Source: Bradyrhizobium sp. CB1015
GTDB taxonomy: Bacteria > Pseudomonadota > Alphaproteobacteria > Rhizobiales > Xanthobacteraceae
Direction: 5' to 3'
Assembly: GCF_025200925.1 (NCBI RefSeq)
Contig: NZ_CP104174.1
Span: 6,820,001-6,884,000, forward strand
DNA length: 64,000 nt
Within the stretch, counting starts at the first letter, position 1; every line of letters begins with the position of its first letter. A model generated the notes under the pieces. It was not told the origin of the DNA. It did not search any database and worked only from the letters and a program-made list of their open reading frames with translations. Both the position numbers and the translations under genes were made by a program. Of this stretch, positions 17,418 to 26,735 are shown piece after piece.

Positions 17418-18680
17418 ATGAGTGCCGCGAGACCCGAGCCGCTTGCCCGTCAGGCGCTGGCATTTGTCTTGGCCGGAGGACGCGGCAGCCGTCTGCTGGA
17501 GCTGACCGACCGCCGCGCCAAGCCGGCGGTCTATTTCGGCGGCAAGTCCCGCATCATCGATTTCGCGCTGTCGAACGCGGTGAACTCCGGCATCCGCCGT
17601 ATCGCGGTGGCGACCCAGTACAAGGCGCACAGCCTGATCCGGCACCTTCAGATGGGCTGGAACTTCTTTCGCCCCGAACGCAACGAGAGTTTTGACATCC
17701 TTCCCGCCAGCCAGCGCGTCTCCGAGACCATGTGGTATGTCGGCACGGCGGACGCGGTGTACCAGAACATCGACATCATCGAATCCCACGCCTGCCGCTT
17801 CATCGTGGTGCTGGCTGGCGACCACATCTATAAAATGGACTACGAAGTGATGCTGCGCCAGCACGTCGAGAGCGGCGCCGACGTCACCGTCGGCTGCCTC
17901 GAGATGCCGCGGACGGAATCCTCCGGCTTCGGCATCATGCATATTGACGAGAACGGCTGGATTCAGGAGTTCCTGGAAAAGCCGAAAGATCCGCCGCCGA
18001 TGCCGGGCAAGCCGGACGTCTCGCTCGCCAGCATGGGCATCTACGTGTTCGACGCGAAATTCCTGTTCGATCAGCTCAAGCGCGATGCCGAGGACCCGAA
18101 CTCGAACCACGATTTCGGCAAGGACATCATTCCCTACCTCGTCAAGAACGGCCGCGCGATGGCGCACCAATATTCGACCTCCTGCGTCCGCTCCGGCAGC
18201 GACACCCGCGCCTATTGGCGCGACGTCGGCACGGTGGATGCCTATTGGGCCGCCAATATCGACCTCACCGACGTGGTGCCCGAGCTCGACCTGTTCGACC
18301 GCGCCTGGCCGATCTGGTCCTATGCGGAGATCACCCCGCCCGCGAAATTCGTCCACGACGAGGAGAGCCGGCGCGGCCAAGCGGTGAGCTCGCTGGTGTC
18401 AGGCGGCTGCATCATCTCCGGCGCCTCGCTGCGCCGCTCGCTGCTGTTCACCGGCGTGCGCATCAACTCCTACGCCAATGTCGAGAATGCCGTGATCATG
18501 CCTTACGTGAATGTCGGCCGCGGCGCCCGCTTAAGGAACGTCGTGATCGACCGCGGCGTCGAGATTCCGGAAGGTCTCGTCGTCGGCGAGGATCCCGAGT
18601 TCGACGGAAAGCGCTTCCGCACCACCGAGCAGGGCATCTCGCTAATCACCCAGCCGATGATCGACAGGCTCAATACATGA
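17418..18680 (+). CDS. glgC: Glucose-1-phosphate adenylyltransferase
   Basis: A 420-aa enzyme making ADP-glucose from glucose-1-phosphate and ATP, the first committed step of glycogen synthesis. Nucleotide-binding motif [34 protein letters not shown] near the N-terminus, [12 protein letters not shown] and [13 protein letters not shown] in the catalytic domain, [12 protein letters not shown], and a C-terminal left-handed helix. Length is normal. ATG 17418 has GGGAGG 7 bases upstream; the 339-bp gap before it holds the divergent promoters for it and the Tyr-rich gene. It overlaps glgA by 4 bp. Confidence 0.96.
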   Translation: MSAARPEPLARQALAFVLAGGRGSRLLELTDRRAKPAVYFGGKSRIIDFALSNAVNSGIRRIAVATQYKAHSLIRHLQMGWNFFRPERNESFDILPASQRVSETMWYVGTADAVYQNIDIIESHACRFIVVLAGDHIYKMDYEVMLRQHVESGADVTVGCLEMPRTESSGFGIMHIDENGWIQEFLEKPKDPPPMPGKPDVSLASMGIYVFDAKFLFDQLKRDAEDPNSNHDFGKDIIPYLVKNGRAMAHQYSTSCVRSGSDTRAYWRDVGTVDAYWAANIDLTDVVPELDLFDRAWPIWSYAEITPPAKFVHDEESRRGQAVSSLVSGGCIISGASLRRSLLFTGVRINSYANVENAVIMPYVNVGRGARLRNVVIDRGVEIPEGLVVGEDPEFDGKRFRTTEQGISLITQPMIDRLNT

Positions 18681-20134
18681 CGCCTGTTCGCGTCCTCGCG
18701 GTCGCCTCTGAAGTCTATCCCCTGGTCAAGACCGGCGGCCTCGCAGATGTCGCCGGCGCGCTGCCGGTTGCGCTGAAGGCGCATGGCGTCGAGATGCGCA
18801 CCTTGCTGCCGGGCTATCCCGACGTGCTGCGCCTGGTGTCCGGCACAGAGGAGCTCCGGCGCTGGCCGGACTATTTCGGCGGCCCCGGACGGCTGCTGGC
18901 GGGCTCGCATGCCGGGCTCGACCTGTTCGTGCTGGATGTGCCGCATCTCTATGCGCGGCCGGGCAACCCCTATGTCACCTCCGATGGCGCAGACTGGGCG
19001 GACAACGGCGTGCGCTTCGCCGCGCTGTCGCGCGTGGCCGCCGATATCGGTCATGGCCTCGTGCCGGCCTTCGTGCCCGATGTCGTGCACGCCCACGATT
19101 GGCAGGCGGGGCTCGCGCCGGCCTATCTGCACTACGACAATCGTCCGCGGCCCGGCACCGTGATGACCATTCACAACATGGCCTATCAGGGCAAGTTCGC
19201 CCCTGAACTGATCGGATCGATCGGCCTGCCCTGGCACGCCTTCAACGTCAACGAACTGGAATATTTCGGCGGCATCAGCTTCTTGAAGGCCGGCTTGCGC
19301 CTTGCCGATCGCATCACCACGGTATCGCCGACCTACGCGAAGGAAATCCAGAGCGACGAAGGCGGCATGGGCCTCGGCGGTCTGCTTCGCGAACGATCGG
19401 ACGTGCTCAGCGGTATCCTCAACGGCATCGACACCGAGGTCTGGAATCCGCAAACCGATCCGCACATCGCCTATTGCTTCGGCGCGGAGGACCTGACATT
19501 CCGGGCCGCGAACAAGGCGGTGCTGCAGCAGCAGTTCAACCTCGATTCCGCGGACGAAGCGCCGTTGCTCGGCGTCATCAGCCGGCTGTCGTGGCAGAAG
19601 GGGCTCGACCTGCTGCTGGAGGCCATCCCGACCATCCTGCGCGAAGGCATGCAGCTCGCGCTGCTCGGCAGCGGCGACCGTGATCTGCAGGATCGCTATC
19701 AGGCCGCGGCCCGCGCCAATCCCGGCCGGATCGGCGTCGTGATCGGCTACGACGAGATCCTGGCGCATTTGATCCAGGCCGGCTCGGACGCGCTGATCGT
19801 GCCGTCGCGCTTTGAGCCGTGCGGCCTGACCCAACTCTGCGCGCTGCGCTATGGCGCCGTGCCGATCGTCTCGCGCGTCGGCGGCCTCGAAGACACCATC
19901 GTCGATATCGGCGAGGCCGACGCGTCCGGCCACGATGCCACCGGCTTCAAGTTCGGCCCCGTGACGGCGGATGCCCTCGCCGGCACGCTGCGCAAGGCCA
20001 ACGTTGCCTTCCACGACAAGCTGACCTGGCGCCGCCTGCAACGCAGCGGCCTTGCGACCGACGTCTCCTGGCGCCACCGCGCCGGCGACTATGCCGCGCT
20101 GTATCGCAATCTCATGGCGGCCCGCGGGGCGTAG
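18677..20134 (+). CDS. glgA: Glycogen synthase (ADP-glucose)
   Basis: A 485-aa GT5 glycosyltransferase that elongates alpha-1,4-glucan from ADP-glucose. ADP-glucose-binding KTGGLADV at residue 18, [11 protein letters not shown], and the C-terminal GT-B half with [17 protein letters not shown] and [24 protein letters not shown]. Starts within the glgC stop (ATGA at 18677), so translation is coupled. No branching enzyme or debranching gene lies in this window. Confidence 0.96.
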   Translation: MTPVRVLAVASEVYPLVKTGGLADVAGALPVALKAHGVEMRTLLPGYPDVLRLVSGTEELRRWPDYFGGPGRLLAGSHAGLDLFVLDVPHLYARPGNPYVTSDGADWADNGVRFAALSRVAADIGHGLVPAFVPDVVHAHDWQAGLAPAYLHYDNRPRPGTVMTIHNMAYQGKFAPELIGSIGLPWHAFNVNELEYFGGISFLKAGLRLADRITTVSPTYAKEIQSDEGGMGLGGLLRERSDVLSGILNGIDTEVWNPQTDPHIAYCFGAEDLTFRAANKAVLQQQFNLDSADEAPLLGVISRLSWQKGLDLLLEAIPTILREGMQLALLGSGDRDLQDRYQAAARANPGRIGVVIGYDEILAHLIQAGSDALIVPSRFEPCGLTQLCALRYGAVPIVSRVGGLEDTIVDIGEADASGHDATGFKFGPVTADALAGTLRKANVAFHDKLTWRRLQRSGLATDVSWRHRAGDYAALYRNLMAARGA

Positions 20135-20137
20135 CGT

Positions 20138-20222
20138 TTTCGAGCGAAGTGGGCACCGGTTCGCGTCAAGAAAACGCGTCAAAACAAGAATGAGAGCTTC
20201 GTTCCGACGAAATCGGAACGAG
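20138..20222. repeat. Intergenic repeat with hairpin after glgA
   Basis: The stretch beginning ttttcgagcgaagtgggcac and continuing with gaaaacgcgtcaaaacaag is of a kind often seen between Bradyrhizobium genes (from memory). It ends in a hairpin, CGTTCCGA-cgaaa-TCGGAACG (20200-20220), that could stop glg transcription although no T-run follows. Confidence 0.5.
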
Positions 20223-20259
20223 GCTCCAGGCATGGCCGAATCCGTGCTATAGAGCGCGC

Positions 20260-20520
20260 ATGGACCCGCTACTGCCCAAGCTGATCGGCTTTGCCGCCGC
20301 TACCTGCACCACCGTCGCCTACGCGCCGCAAGCCATCAAGGTATGGAAGACCCGCTCCACTGGCGACATCTCGCTCGGCATGTTCCTGGTGATGGTGCTG
20401 GGCCTGGCGCTCTGGCTCATCTACGGCCTGCTCTCGGGCGATGGCCCCCTGATCGCCTCGAACGCCGTCACCATGCTGCTCGCCGGCGGCATCCTGGTGA
20501 TGAAGCTAAGATATGGGTGA
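20260..20520 (+). CDS. SemiSWEET (MtN3/saliva family) sugar transporter
   Basis: An 86-aa protein with three predicted membrane helices (LIGFAAATCTTVAYAPQAIK, MFLVMVLGLALWLIYGLL, ASNAVTMLLAGGILVMKL). The PQ-loop motif YAPQ in the first helix and the length are those of SemiSWEETs, which dimerise to carry sugars by facilitated diffusion. Next to glgCA, a link to glucose or glucan metabolism is plausible but not shown. Confidence 0.85.
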   Translation: MDPLLPKLIGFAAATCTTVAYAPQAIKVWKTRSTGDISLGMFLVMVLGLALWLIYGLLSGDGPLIASNAVTMLLAGGILVMKLRYG

Positions 20521-20548
20521 GGCTTTCTTCGCCTCTCCCCGCGTGCGG

Positions 20549-20719
20549 CAGGGCCCATCGCATGCGAGATGTGGGCTATGGGCGCCGAGTTCTCGACGGC
20601 GTCATGGCCGGACTTGTCCCGACCATCCACGCCTTTCCACGCCGCACAAAGAACGTGGATGCCCGGGACAAGCCCGGGCATGACGGCCCTCTGCAAAATT
20701 CAAACGCGATAGCCCGGCC
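20549..20719. mobile_element. MITE-like element, copy 3 (different interior)
   Basis: About 171 bp with ends cagggcccatcgcat and cgcgatagcccggcc, matching the ends of copies 1 and 2. It is flanked by the 8-bp direct repeat gcgtgcgg (20541-20548, 20720-20727), the centre of the palindrome ctctccccgc/gcggggcgag. The interior is a different palindromic unit (gtcatggccggacttgtccc facing gacaagcccgggcatgac). No coding capacity. Confidence 0.65.
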
Positions 20720-20741
20720 GCGTGCGGGGCGAGGGAGAAGA

Positions 20742-21536
20742 TCATCCAAACACATACGACGCCATCGCCACATGCGCGACCTCGTCGACGAAGACACGGC
20801 GGCCGACGTCGCTGCCCGCAGCCCCGGCCGCCACCATCAGCGGCAGCAGATGATCCTCGCGCGGATGCGCAAGGCGTGCGCTCGGCGCATTCTCCCAATC
20901 GACCAGCATGGCATTGCGGCGCGCCGCATCGGGGCTGCTGATCGCCTCGTTCAGATAGGCTTCGAAATCATACGAGACGGGCTTGGACTCCGGACGGTTG
21001 AAGCCGCGCATGTTGTGATAGGTCAGCCCGCTGCCGACGATCAGGATGCCTTCATCGCGCAAGGATGCGATCGCCTGACCCACCTTGACGTGCTCGGCCG
21101 CGTCATAGCTGGACTTCAGCGACAGCAGCACGATCGGCATGTCGGCGTTCGGATACATCAGCCCGAGCGGAACGAACGTGCCGTGATCAAAACCCTGATC
21201 GGGATCTTCGCGGCAATCGAGGCCGGCATGCGTGAGCAGCGCCTTCACTTGCGCGGCAAGCTCGGGCCTGCCCGGCGCCGGATATTTGAGGTGGTAGGTA
21301 TGCTCAGGGAAACCGTAATAGTCGTAGACCATCGGCGGGTGCGGCGAGGTCGACACCGTGAACGCGTCGGCTTCCCAATGCCCGGTGATGACCAGCACGG
21401 CCTTCGGCCTCTCGGGCAAAAGCTGCGGCAAGTTCGCGAAGGCCTCGGCGGTCTTGGCATATTGCACCCGCCTGTCCTCCATGAAGGGCCAGGGGCCGCC
21501 GCCATGCGACAGGAACAAAGTCGGAAATCGCGTCAT
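20742..21536 (-). CDS. LigB/DODA-type extradiol ring-cleavage dioxygenase family protein
   Basis: A 264-aa protein of the class III extradiol dioxygenase fold, YgiD/DODA branch. Metal-site residues are recognisable: LFLSHGGGPW near the N-terminus, VLVITGHWEADAF, DHGTFVPLGLMYPNADMPIV and GSGLTYHN. Family members open catechol-type rings with Fe(II) or Zn(II); the substrate is unknown. Monocistronic, with its stop close to the MITE-like element. Confidence 0.85.
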   Translation of the reverse strand: MTRFPTLFLSHGGGPWPFMEDRRVQYAKTAEAFANLPQLLPERPKAVLVITGHWEADAFTVSTSPHPPMVYDYYGFPEHTYHLKYPAPGRPELAAQVKALLTHAGLDCREDPDQGFDHGTFVPLGLMYPNADMPIVLLSLKSSYDAAEHVKVGQAIASLRDEGILIVGSGLTYHNMRGFNRPESKPVSYDFEAYLNEAISSPDAARRNAMLVDWENAPSARLAHPREDHLLPLMVAAGAAGSDVGRRVFVDEVAHVAMASYVFG

Positions 21537-21690
21537 CGGGCTGGTCTCGTTGACAACAGGCGCGTGCGGGCGGTCCGCACGGCGGCGGTGAGCATAGGCA
21601 AAGCAGCATGGTTAGCAAGTCGTTAACGATTTGGCGCCCAGAATCCGGGCGGGGCCGAAGCAGTCGGTCTGAAGACAAGTGAGACGTGCG

Positions 21691-21870
21691 ATGAGGAAGT
21701 TTGCGCTGGGGGACGTCGTCAACAGTGATAAGGGCCGCCGCGGTGTCGTCCGCGCCGCCTTCAAGTCGCGGGATGGCCAGCAATTCTATGCCGTCGAGAA
21801 GGACGGCGCGATAGATTACCTGGAGGAAGACCGGCTCAGCCCGGCGCCGCGCGTCGAACTCGCGGCTTAA
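21691..21870 (+). CDS. Small hypothetical protein
   Basis: A 59-aa soluble protein (MRKFALGDVVNSDKGRRGVV...YAVEKDGAIDYLEEDRLSP). Start ATG 21691 is chosen; a GTG 12 bases upstream in frame is an alternative. The look is of a small SH3-like beta barrel (alternating short strands, VVRAAF, QQFYAVE, IDYLEED), similar in style to YjbA or CarD-like fragments, but I do not recognise the family. It converges with the carboxylesterase gene 7 bases downstream. Confidence 0.6.
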   Translation: MRKFALGDVVNSDKGRRGVVRAAFKSRDGQQFYAVEKDGAIDYLEEDRLSPAPRVELAA

Positions 21871-21877
21871 ATCCGAT

Positions 21878-23362
21878 TCATCTCCTGCCCTCATTTGCGA
21901 GCCGGTCGAGACGATCCGCCAACGGATCGTCGCCGCTCGCGATGCCATCGTTCGTGATCAGCAGCAGGCGATCGCCGCCCGCCGCGTCCCAGCGTGGCAG
22001 GTCGGGACCATTGAGGTCGGGACCATTGGGATCGCCGCTTCTAGCGAAGTTGATCCAGTAGGCGCGCATGCGGCTTGCGACCTCGCGGTCGCGTCGCGAC
22101 AGGATGCCCGCACCGGGCACGCCTTCCGCACCGAAGATGAACTGCAGCTCGCGCCCGTGGCCGACGTCAGGATTCGCGCGCCGCGCTTCCGGCACATAGG
22201 CGAAGCGGTAGCGAAAGGTCGGCCCGCCGCTTGCCGCGTGCAGGCGGGCCAGCAGCCGCACCGGCTCGGAGAAGACCTTGTCAGTGTAGATTCTTGCCGC
22301 GAGATCTGACGGTCTGGCGAGATCGGGATAGAGCTTGCGCAACTCGTCGCCGCTCGCGCCCGGCGGCGCAAGCTCCTCCTTGATCGCGGACTCGTTCTCG
22401 AAGCCGGTCTCGTCCTCATTCGAGCCGATGATCAGGGGAATGCGGCTTTGACGTCCGGCCGCAAAGCCGGCGGCGAGCTCCTCGCTCACGAGACGTCCAT
22501 CCGTCACCGGTGCAAAGCTGCGCGGCGATTTCTCCAGCAATTGTCTTTCGGCCGCCAGCAGGCGCCGCGGCTCGACTGCGCGCAAATCCGTCTTCGTCCC
22601 GAGCGCGGCCACGAAGAGCCGGCCGATGGCCTCGGCCTCTTCTGCCGAACGCAGGCGGGCGCGGCCGGGCACCGATTGCAGAATGGCCTTGTGGAAGAGT
22701 TCGCGCGCTGGCGCCGACAGCATCAGCAGCGCGATCGATGTCGCCCCTGCATCGCTGCCGAACAAAGTGACGTTGCCCGGATCGCCGCCGAAGGCCGCGA
22801 TGTTGTCGTGCACCCAGTGCAGCGCGGCGACCTGGTCCATCAGGCCGAAATTTCCGGAGCCGGCGTCCGACAGCGCGGGATGCGAGAGCCAGCCGAGCGC
22901 GCCGAGGCGATAATTCACGGTGACCACGATAAGGCCCGCCTGCGCCAGCTTGGCGCCATCGAACAGCGGATCGTTCGCGGTGCCCGAGACGAACGCGCCG
23001 CCATGGATGAACACCATCACCGGCAACGAGCCATCGACCCCGAAAGGACGGAACACGTTCAGCGTCAGGCAATCCTCGCTCGCCGCCGGCAGCGCCGGCT
23101 GAAGGCATGGCGCGCCGTAGTCGTAGGCGGTGCGCATCTCCGAGCTTTCGGTCGTCGGCTGCGGCGGTTGCCAGCGCAGCGCCCCGACCGGCGGCGCTGC
23201 GTAAGCCAGCCCCTTGAACGAGGCCACCTCGCCTTCCACGGCACCGAGCATCTGCCCTTCACGGGTCAGCGCGAATGGAAACTGCCCGACGGGCTGAGCC
23301 ACGGCCGAGCCGACGCCATACAGGACTGCAATAGCCGCAACGAATGCAAGCAAGGCCCGCAT
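21878..23362 (-). CDS. Carboxylesterase (type B) family protein, exported, with Asp at the nucleophile position
   Basis: A 494-aa protein with a Sec signal (ALLAFVAAIAVLYGVGSAVAQ). It has the type B carboxylesterase landmarks: EDCLTLNVFRP, PVMVFIHGGAFVSG (oxyanion hole), VTVNYRLGALGWLS, NFGLMDQVAALHWV and GGDPGNVTLFG. The elbow that normally reads G-E-S-A-G reads G-S-D-A-G, placing Asp204 where the nucleophilic Ser belongs. The acid (GSNEDETGF) and His (VGHGRELQFIFG) regions remain. It may be inactive as an esterase, use Ser203 or Asp204, or have another role. Confidence 0.83.
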   Translation of the reverse strand: MRALLAFVAAIAVLYGVGSAVAQPVGQFPFALTREGQMLGAVEGEVASFKGLAYAAPPVGALRWQPPQPTTESSEMRTAYDYGAPCLQPALPAASEDCLTLNVFRPFGVDGSLPVMVFIHGGAFVSGTANDPLFDGAKLAQAGLIVVTVNYRLGALGWLSHPALSDAGSGNFGLMDQVAALHWVHDNIAAFGGDPGNVTLFGSDAGATSIALLMLSAPARELFHKAILQSVPGRARLRSAEEAEAIGRLFVAALGTKTDLRAVEPRRLLAAERQLLEKSPRSFAPVTDGRLVSEELAAGFAAGRQSRIPLIIGSNEDETGFENESAIKEELAPPGASGDELRKLYPDLARPSDLAARIYTDKVFSEPVRLLARLHAASGGPTFRYRFAYVPEARRANPDVGHGRELQFIFGAEGVPGAGILSRRDREVASRMRAYWINFARSGDPNGPDLNGPDLPRWDAAGGDRLLLITNDGIASGDDPLADRLDRLANEGRR

Positions 23363-23439
23363 CTTCGCAACGATCTCGATGAAGGGTTTCGGCAGGTTAT
23401 GTCCAGAGCCGTAGCAGAGGCAAGCCTCGCGCCTTGAGC

Positions 23440-23649
23440 CTAGCCGCCTTTGCCAATCAGCTCCGCGAGCGCGCGGCGTGCGACGATGCCGAGCTCGCCC
23501 AGCGTGGAGTGGCCGGACTGCGCCGCTTCGATCAGGCGCTCGGCGATGAACCTACGGCTGTCGTGATCGCCGCCATGCGGCAGTTGCCGGCACGTCTCCT
23601 CGAGAACGACGTCCATGTTCGCTCTGGTTCGCTCACTCAACTCTGTCAT
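23440..23649 (-). CDS. Conserved small hypothetical protein
   Basis: A 69-aa protein from ATG 23649 (MTELSERTRANMDVVLEETC). It is mostly helical and charged, with HDSRRFIAERLIEAAQSG and LGELGIVARRALAEL. It resembles small Rhizobiales hypothetical proteins but I know no function. No clear ribosome site; an upstream in-frame start at 23688 is possible. Transcribed divergently from the monooxygenase-esterase gene. Confidence 0.6.
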   Translation of the reverse strand: MTELSERTRANMDVVLEETCRQLPHGGDHDSRRFIAERLIEAAQSGHSTLGELGIVARRALAELIGKGG

Positions 23650-23880
23650 GACGCCCGGACGGTACGCGTGGCTTGTAAGCGCAAGCATACACAGAAGGAT
23701 GAGGTCTGATTACCCCGGGCTATCACGGCCATTGTGCATCGCGGTGCGTGTGGTGCCGCAAACATTCGCGCGGTCACGATGCCGCCGCAAACGACTACCC
23801 TGGGGTTGCACTTGCTCTAATGACAAGCTGAGCCTGCGGCGATAGCCTGCCGGCAAAACAAGACATACGGGAGAAACACC

Positions 23881-26565
23881 ATGCCTGACGCGATGGTTGC
23901 CACACGTGCCTCCGATGAGCGCGGAACCGCTCAGCAGGTCGATGTCGCCGTGGTCGGCGCCGGATTCTCCGGCCTCTACCTTCTCCATCGCCTGCGCAAG
24001 GCGGGGTTCTCGGCGGTCGGGCTCGACGAGGCCGGCGATGTCGGCGGCACCTGGTATTGGAACCGCTATCCGGGCGCGCGCTGCGACATCCAGACCATCG
24101 ACTACAGCTACACGTTCGATCCGGAGCTCGAGACCGCCTGGACCTGGTCGGAGAAATACGCCACCCAGCCCGAGATCCTGCGCTACCTCGGCTTCGTCGC
24201 CGATCGCTACGATCTGCGCCGCGATATCCGTTTCAAGACCAAGGTCACCGAAGCCAGATGGGACGAAGCGTCGGAGCGCTGGCTCATCACCACCGACAAT
24301 GGGCTACCCGTCTCCTGCCGCCATTACATCATGGCCACCGGTTGCCTCTCCGCGCCAAAGCCGCCGGAGATCGACGGCGTCAAGGACTTCAAGGGCGAGG
24401 TCTATTTCACCGGACGCTGGCCGCATGACGGCGTCAATCTTACAGGAAAGCGCGTCGCCGTGATCGGCACCGGCTCGTCGGCGATCCAGTCGATCCCGCT
24501 GATCGCCGAGCAGGCCGCGCATCTGACCGTTTTCCAGCGTACACCGAATTTCGCATTGCCGGCGCATAACGGCCCGGCGCCCGCGGATCGCATGAGCCTG
24601 CTGCAGAGCGACCGCGCCGCCTATCGCGAGCAGGCACGGCAGTCGATGGCCGGCGTGCCCTACCCGCAGCAGACGGTCGTGAGCTGGCAGCTCAGCGATG
24701 CCGAGCGTCGCGAGCGGTTCGAGCGCGCCTGGGCCGCCGGCGACCTCGTCCACATCCTGACGCAGCTCTGGGCCGACCAGGCCGTGGACCTCGACGGCAA
24801 CAAGATCGTCCAGGATCTGATCCGCGAGAAGATCCGCGCCGCCGTCAAGGATCCCGAGACCGCCGCGGCACTGATGCCGGACGATCATCCGTTCGGCGCG
24901 AAGCGCCCCTGCCTCGACACCAACTATTACGCAACCTACAACCGGCCGAACGTCACGCTGGTCAATCTGCGCAAGGAGCCGATCAAGGCGATCACCGCGA
25001 GCGGCATCTCCACGAGCGGCCGCAGCTTCGACCTCGACCTCATCGTCTTCGCAACCGGCTTCGATGCGATGACCGGCGCGATCCGTGCCGTGCATCCGAT
25101 CACCGGGCGCGGCGGCAAGTCGCTGTCCGACGTCTGGGCGCAGGGACCGCAGACCTATCTCGGCCTGACGGTCGAGGGCTTCCCGAACTTCTTCATGATC
25201 ACCGGCCCCGGCAGCCCGTCGGTGCTGTCGAACATGGCGGTGTCGATCGAGCAGCATGTCGACTGGGTGGTCGATCGCCTTGCCGCGCTGCGTGATGCCG
25301 GCTTCACCACGATGGAGCCGACCGAGACGGCACAGGCCGGTTGGGGCCGGCACATGGCCGACTGCTCGATGCTGACCCTGCACCGGCTCGCCAACACCTG
25401 GTACACGGGCGCCAACGTGCCCGGCAAGGTGCGGGGGCTGATGCCCTATACCGGCGGCGTCGGCCCCTATCGCAGCATCTGCGACGAGGTGGTCAGCCGC
25501 GGCATGCTCGGCTTCAGGCTCAGCGGCCCCAATGGCGCCGCGCAGTGCAATGACGGCGAGGTGGTGCGCCTGCAGCCGGACGTGCGGCTGGTGCTGAACC
25601 TGCTTGCCTCGCTCAACCTGCCGCCGATCGAGTCGATGGGCGCGCTCGGCGCCCGTGCCTTCGTCAACGAGTTCAACAAGGGCCGGCCTGCGGGTCGGCC
25701 AATCGGCGAAATCGTCGACGGCACCCTCCCCGTTGCCGACGGCGCGCTGCCCTACCGCGTCTATAAGCCGGCAACGCCGGGACCGCATCCGGTCGTGGTC
25801 TATTTCCATGGCGGCGGCTGGGTGCTCGGCGACGAGCAATCGGACGAGCCGTTCTGCCGCGACATGGTGCGGCGGACGGGCATGATGTTCGTCAGCGTCG
25901 GCTATCGCCACGCACCGGAGCATCGCTTCCCGACCGCCGCCGAAGACGGTTATGCGGCAACGCGCTGGATCGCCGAGCACGCCGCCGAGCTCGGCGGCAA
26001 GCCGGGCCCGGTGCTGGTCGCCGGCTGGAGCGCCGGCGGCAACATCGCTGCCGTCACCTGCCAGCTCGCGCGCGACCGCGGCGGGCCTGCCATCGCCGGC
26101 CAGCTTCTGGTCTGCCCGGTCACCGACTGCAGCTTCGATCGGCCCTCTTACGACGAAAATGGGACCGCCTACTTCCTGACGCGCTCGCTGATGTACTGGT
26201 TCTGGGATCTCTATTGCTCGCCGGCGGACCGCACCAATGCGCGGGTCTCGCCGCTGCGCGGCAAGGTCGCCGGCCTGCCGCCGGCCGTCGTGGTCACCTG
26301 CGAGTTCGATCCGCTGCGCGACGAGGGGATCGCCTATGCCGAGGCAATGGCTGCCGCCGGCGTCCCGGTCGAGCAGCTCAAGGCACGCGGCCACTTCCAC
26401 TCGTCCTTCACCATGGTGGACGTGGTGATCACAGGCGTGTCGGGCCGGGTGCAGATGGCGGAGGCCTTGCGGCGCTTTGCCGGGCTGCCGCCGGAGGTCC
26501 GCCGCGGCGAGAGCAACCAGGAGCATGACAGCCCCGGGCACAGGATCGCAGCGGCCGCGAGTTGA
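23881..26565 (+). CDS. Flavin-containing Baeyer-Villiger-type monooxygenase fused to an alpha/beta-hydrolase
   Basis: An 894-aa two-domain protein. Residues 20-540 form a flavoprotein monooxygenase: FAD site VVGAGFSG, GGTWYWNRYPGARCD, and NADPH site GTGSSA at 196-201. The Baeyer-Villiger fingerprint F-x-G-x3-H-x3-W-P is present as FKGEVYFTGRWP (170-181), with Phe176 in place of His. Residues 575-880 form an HSL-type esterase: HGGGW (643-647), nucleophile GWSAGGN (Ser717), Asp810 (CEFDPLRD) and His838/840. A monooxygenase making an ester or lactone coupled to its hydrolase would convert a ketone to acid plus alcohol in one chain. ATG 23881 has GGGAG upstream. Confidence 0.88.
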   Translation: MPDAMVATRASDERGTAQQVDVAVVGAGFSGLYLLHRLRKAGFSAVGLDEAGDVGGTWYWNRYPGARCDIQTIDYSYTFDPELETAWTWSEKYATQPEILRYLGFVADRYDLRRDIRFKTKVTEARWDEASERWLITTDNGLPVSCRHYIMATGCLSAPKPPEIDGVKDFKGEVYFTGRWPHDGVNLTGKRVAVIGTGSSAIQSIPLIAEQAAHLTVFQRTPNFALPAHNGPAPADRMSLLQSDRAAYREQARQSMAGVPYPQQTVVSWQLSDAERRERFERAWAAGDLVHILTQLWADQAVDLDGNKIVQDLIREKIRAAVKDPETAAALMPDDHPFGAKRPCLDTNYYATYNRPNVTLVNLRKEPIKAITASGISTSGRSFDLDLIVFATGFDAMTGAIRAVHPITGRGGKSLSDVWAQGPQTYLGLTVEGFPNFFMITGPGSPSVLSNMAVSIEQHVDWVVDRLAALRDAGFTTMEPTETAQAGWGRHMADCSMLTLHRLANTWYTGANVPGKVRGLMPYTGGVGPYRSICDEVVSRGMLGFRLSGPNGAAQCNDGEVVRLQPDVRLVLNLLASLNLPPIESMGALGARAFVNEFNKGRPAGRPIGEIVDGTLPVADGALPYRVYKPATPGPHPVVVYFHGGGWVLGDEQSDEPFCRDMVRRTGMMFVSVGYRHAPEHRFPTAAEDGYAATRWIAEHAAELGGKPGPVLVAGWSAGGNIAAVTCQLARDRGGPAIAGQLLVCPVTDCSFDRPSYDENGTAYFLTRSLMYWFWDLYCSPADRTNARVSPLRGKVAGLPPAVVVTCEFDPLRDEGIAYAEAMAAAGVPVEQLKARGHFHSSFTMVDVVITGVSGRVQMAEALRRFAGLPPEVRRGESNQEHDSPGHRIAAAAS

Positions 26566-26578
26566 GCGGAAACGGCGC

Positions 26579-26600
26579 GGCCGGGACCCTTCTCCCGGCC
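26579..26600 (+). terminator. Hairpin between convergent genes
   Basis: GGCCGGGA-cccttc-TCCCGGCC, 14 bases after the monooxygenase-esterase stop. A second hairpin, GCTGTATCT-gcc-AGATACAGC, is at 26632-26652. Neither has a long T-run; together they probably separate this gene from the convergent MFS gene. Confidence 0.5.
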
Positions 26601-26735
26601 GGCGTGGCAATTGCCGTGGCCCCGACAGCCGGCTGTATCTGCCAGATACAGCTACAGCTGATGGTCAGGCAGCAACATCGATGCGGCGATGAGGCCGCCT
26701 GCTGACCCAAGGGCCGCAACAAGCCAGGGCCACGC

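Noticed and set aside
23801..23816. Sigma-54-like promoter (TGGGGT-N5-TTGCT) before the monooxygenase-esterase gene
   Set aside because: The -24 box matches poorly and no activator gene or binding site is seen; a match of this quality is expected by chance.
24304..26610. 768-codon minus-strand frame opposite the monooxygenase-esterase
   Set aside because: Antisense of a strongly supported gene, with His/Arg/Ala-rich composition.
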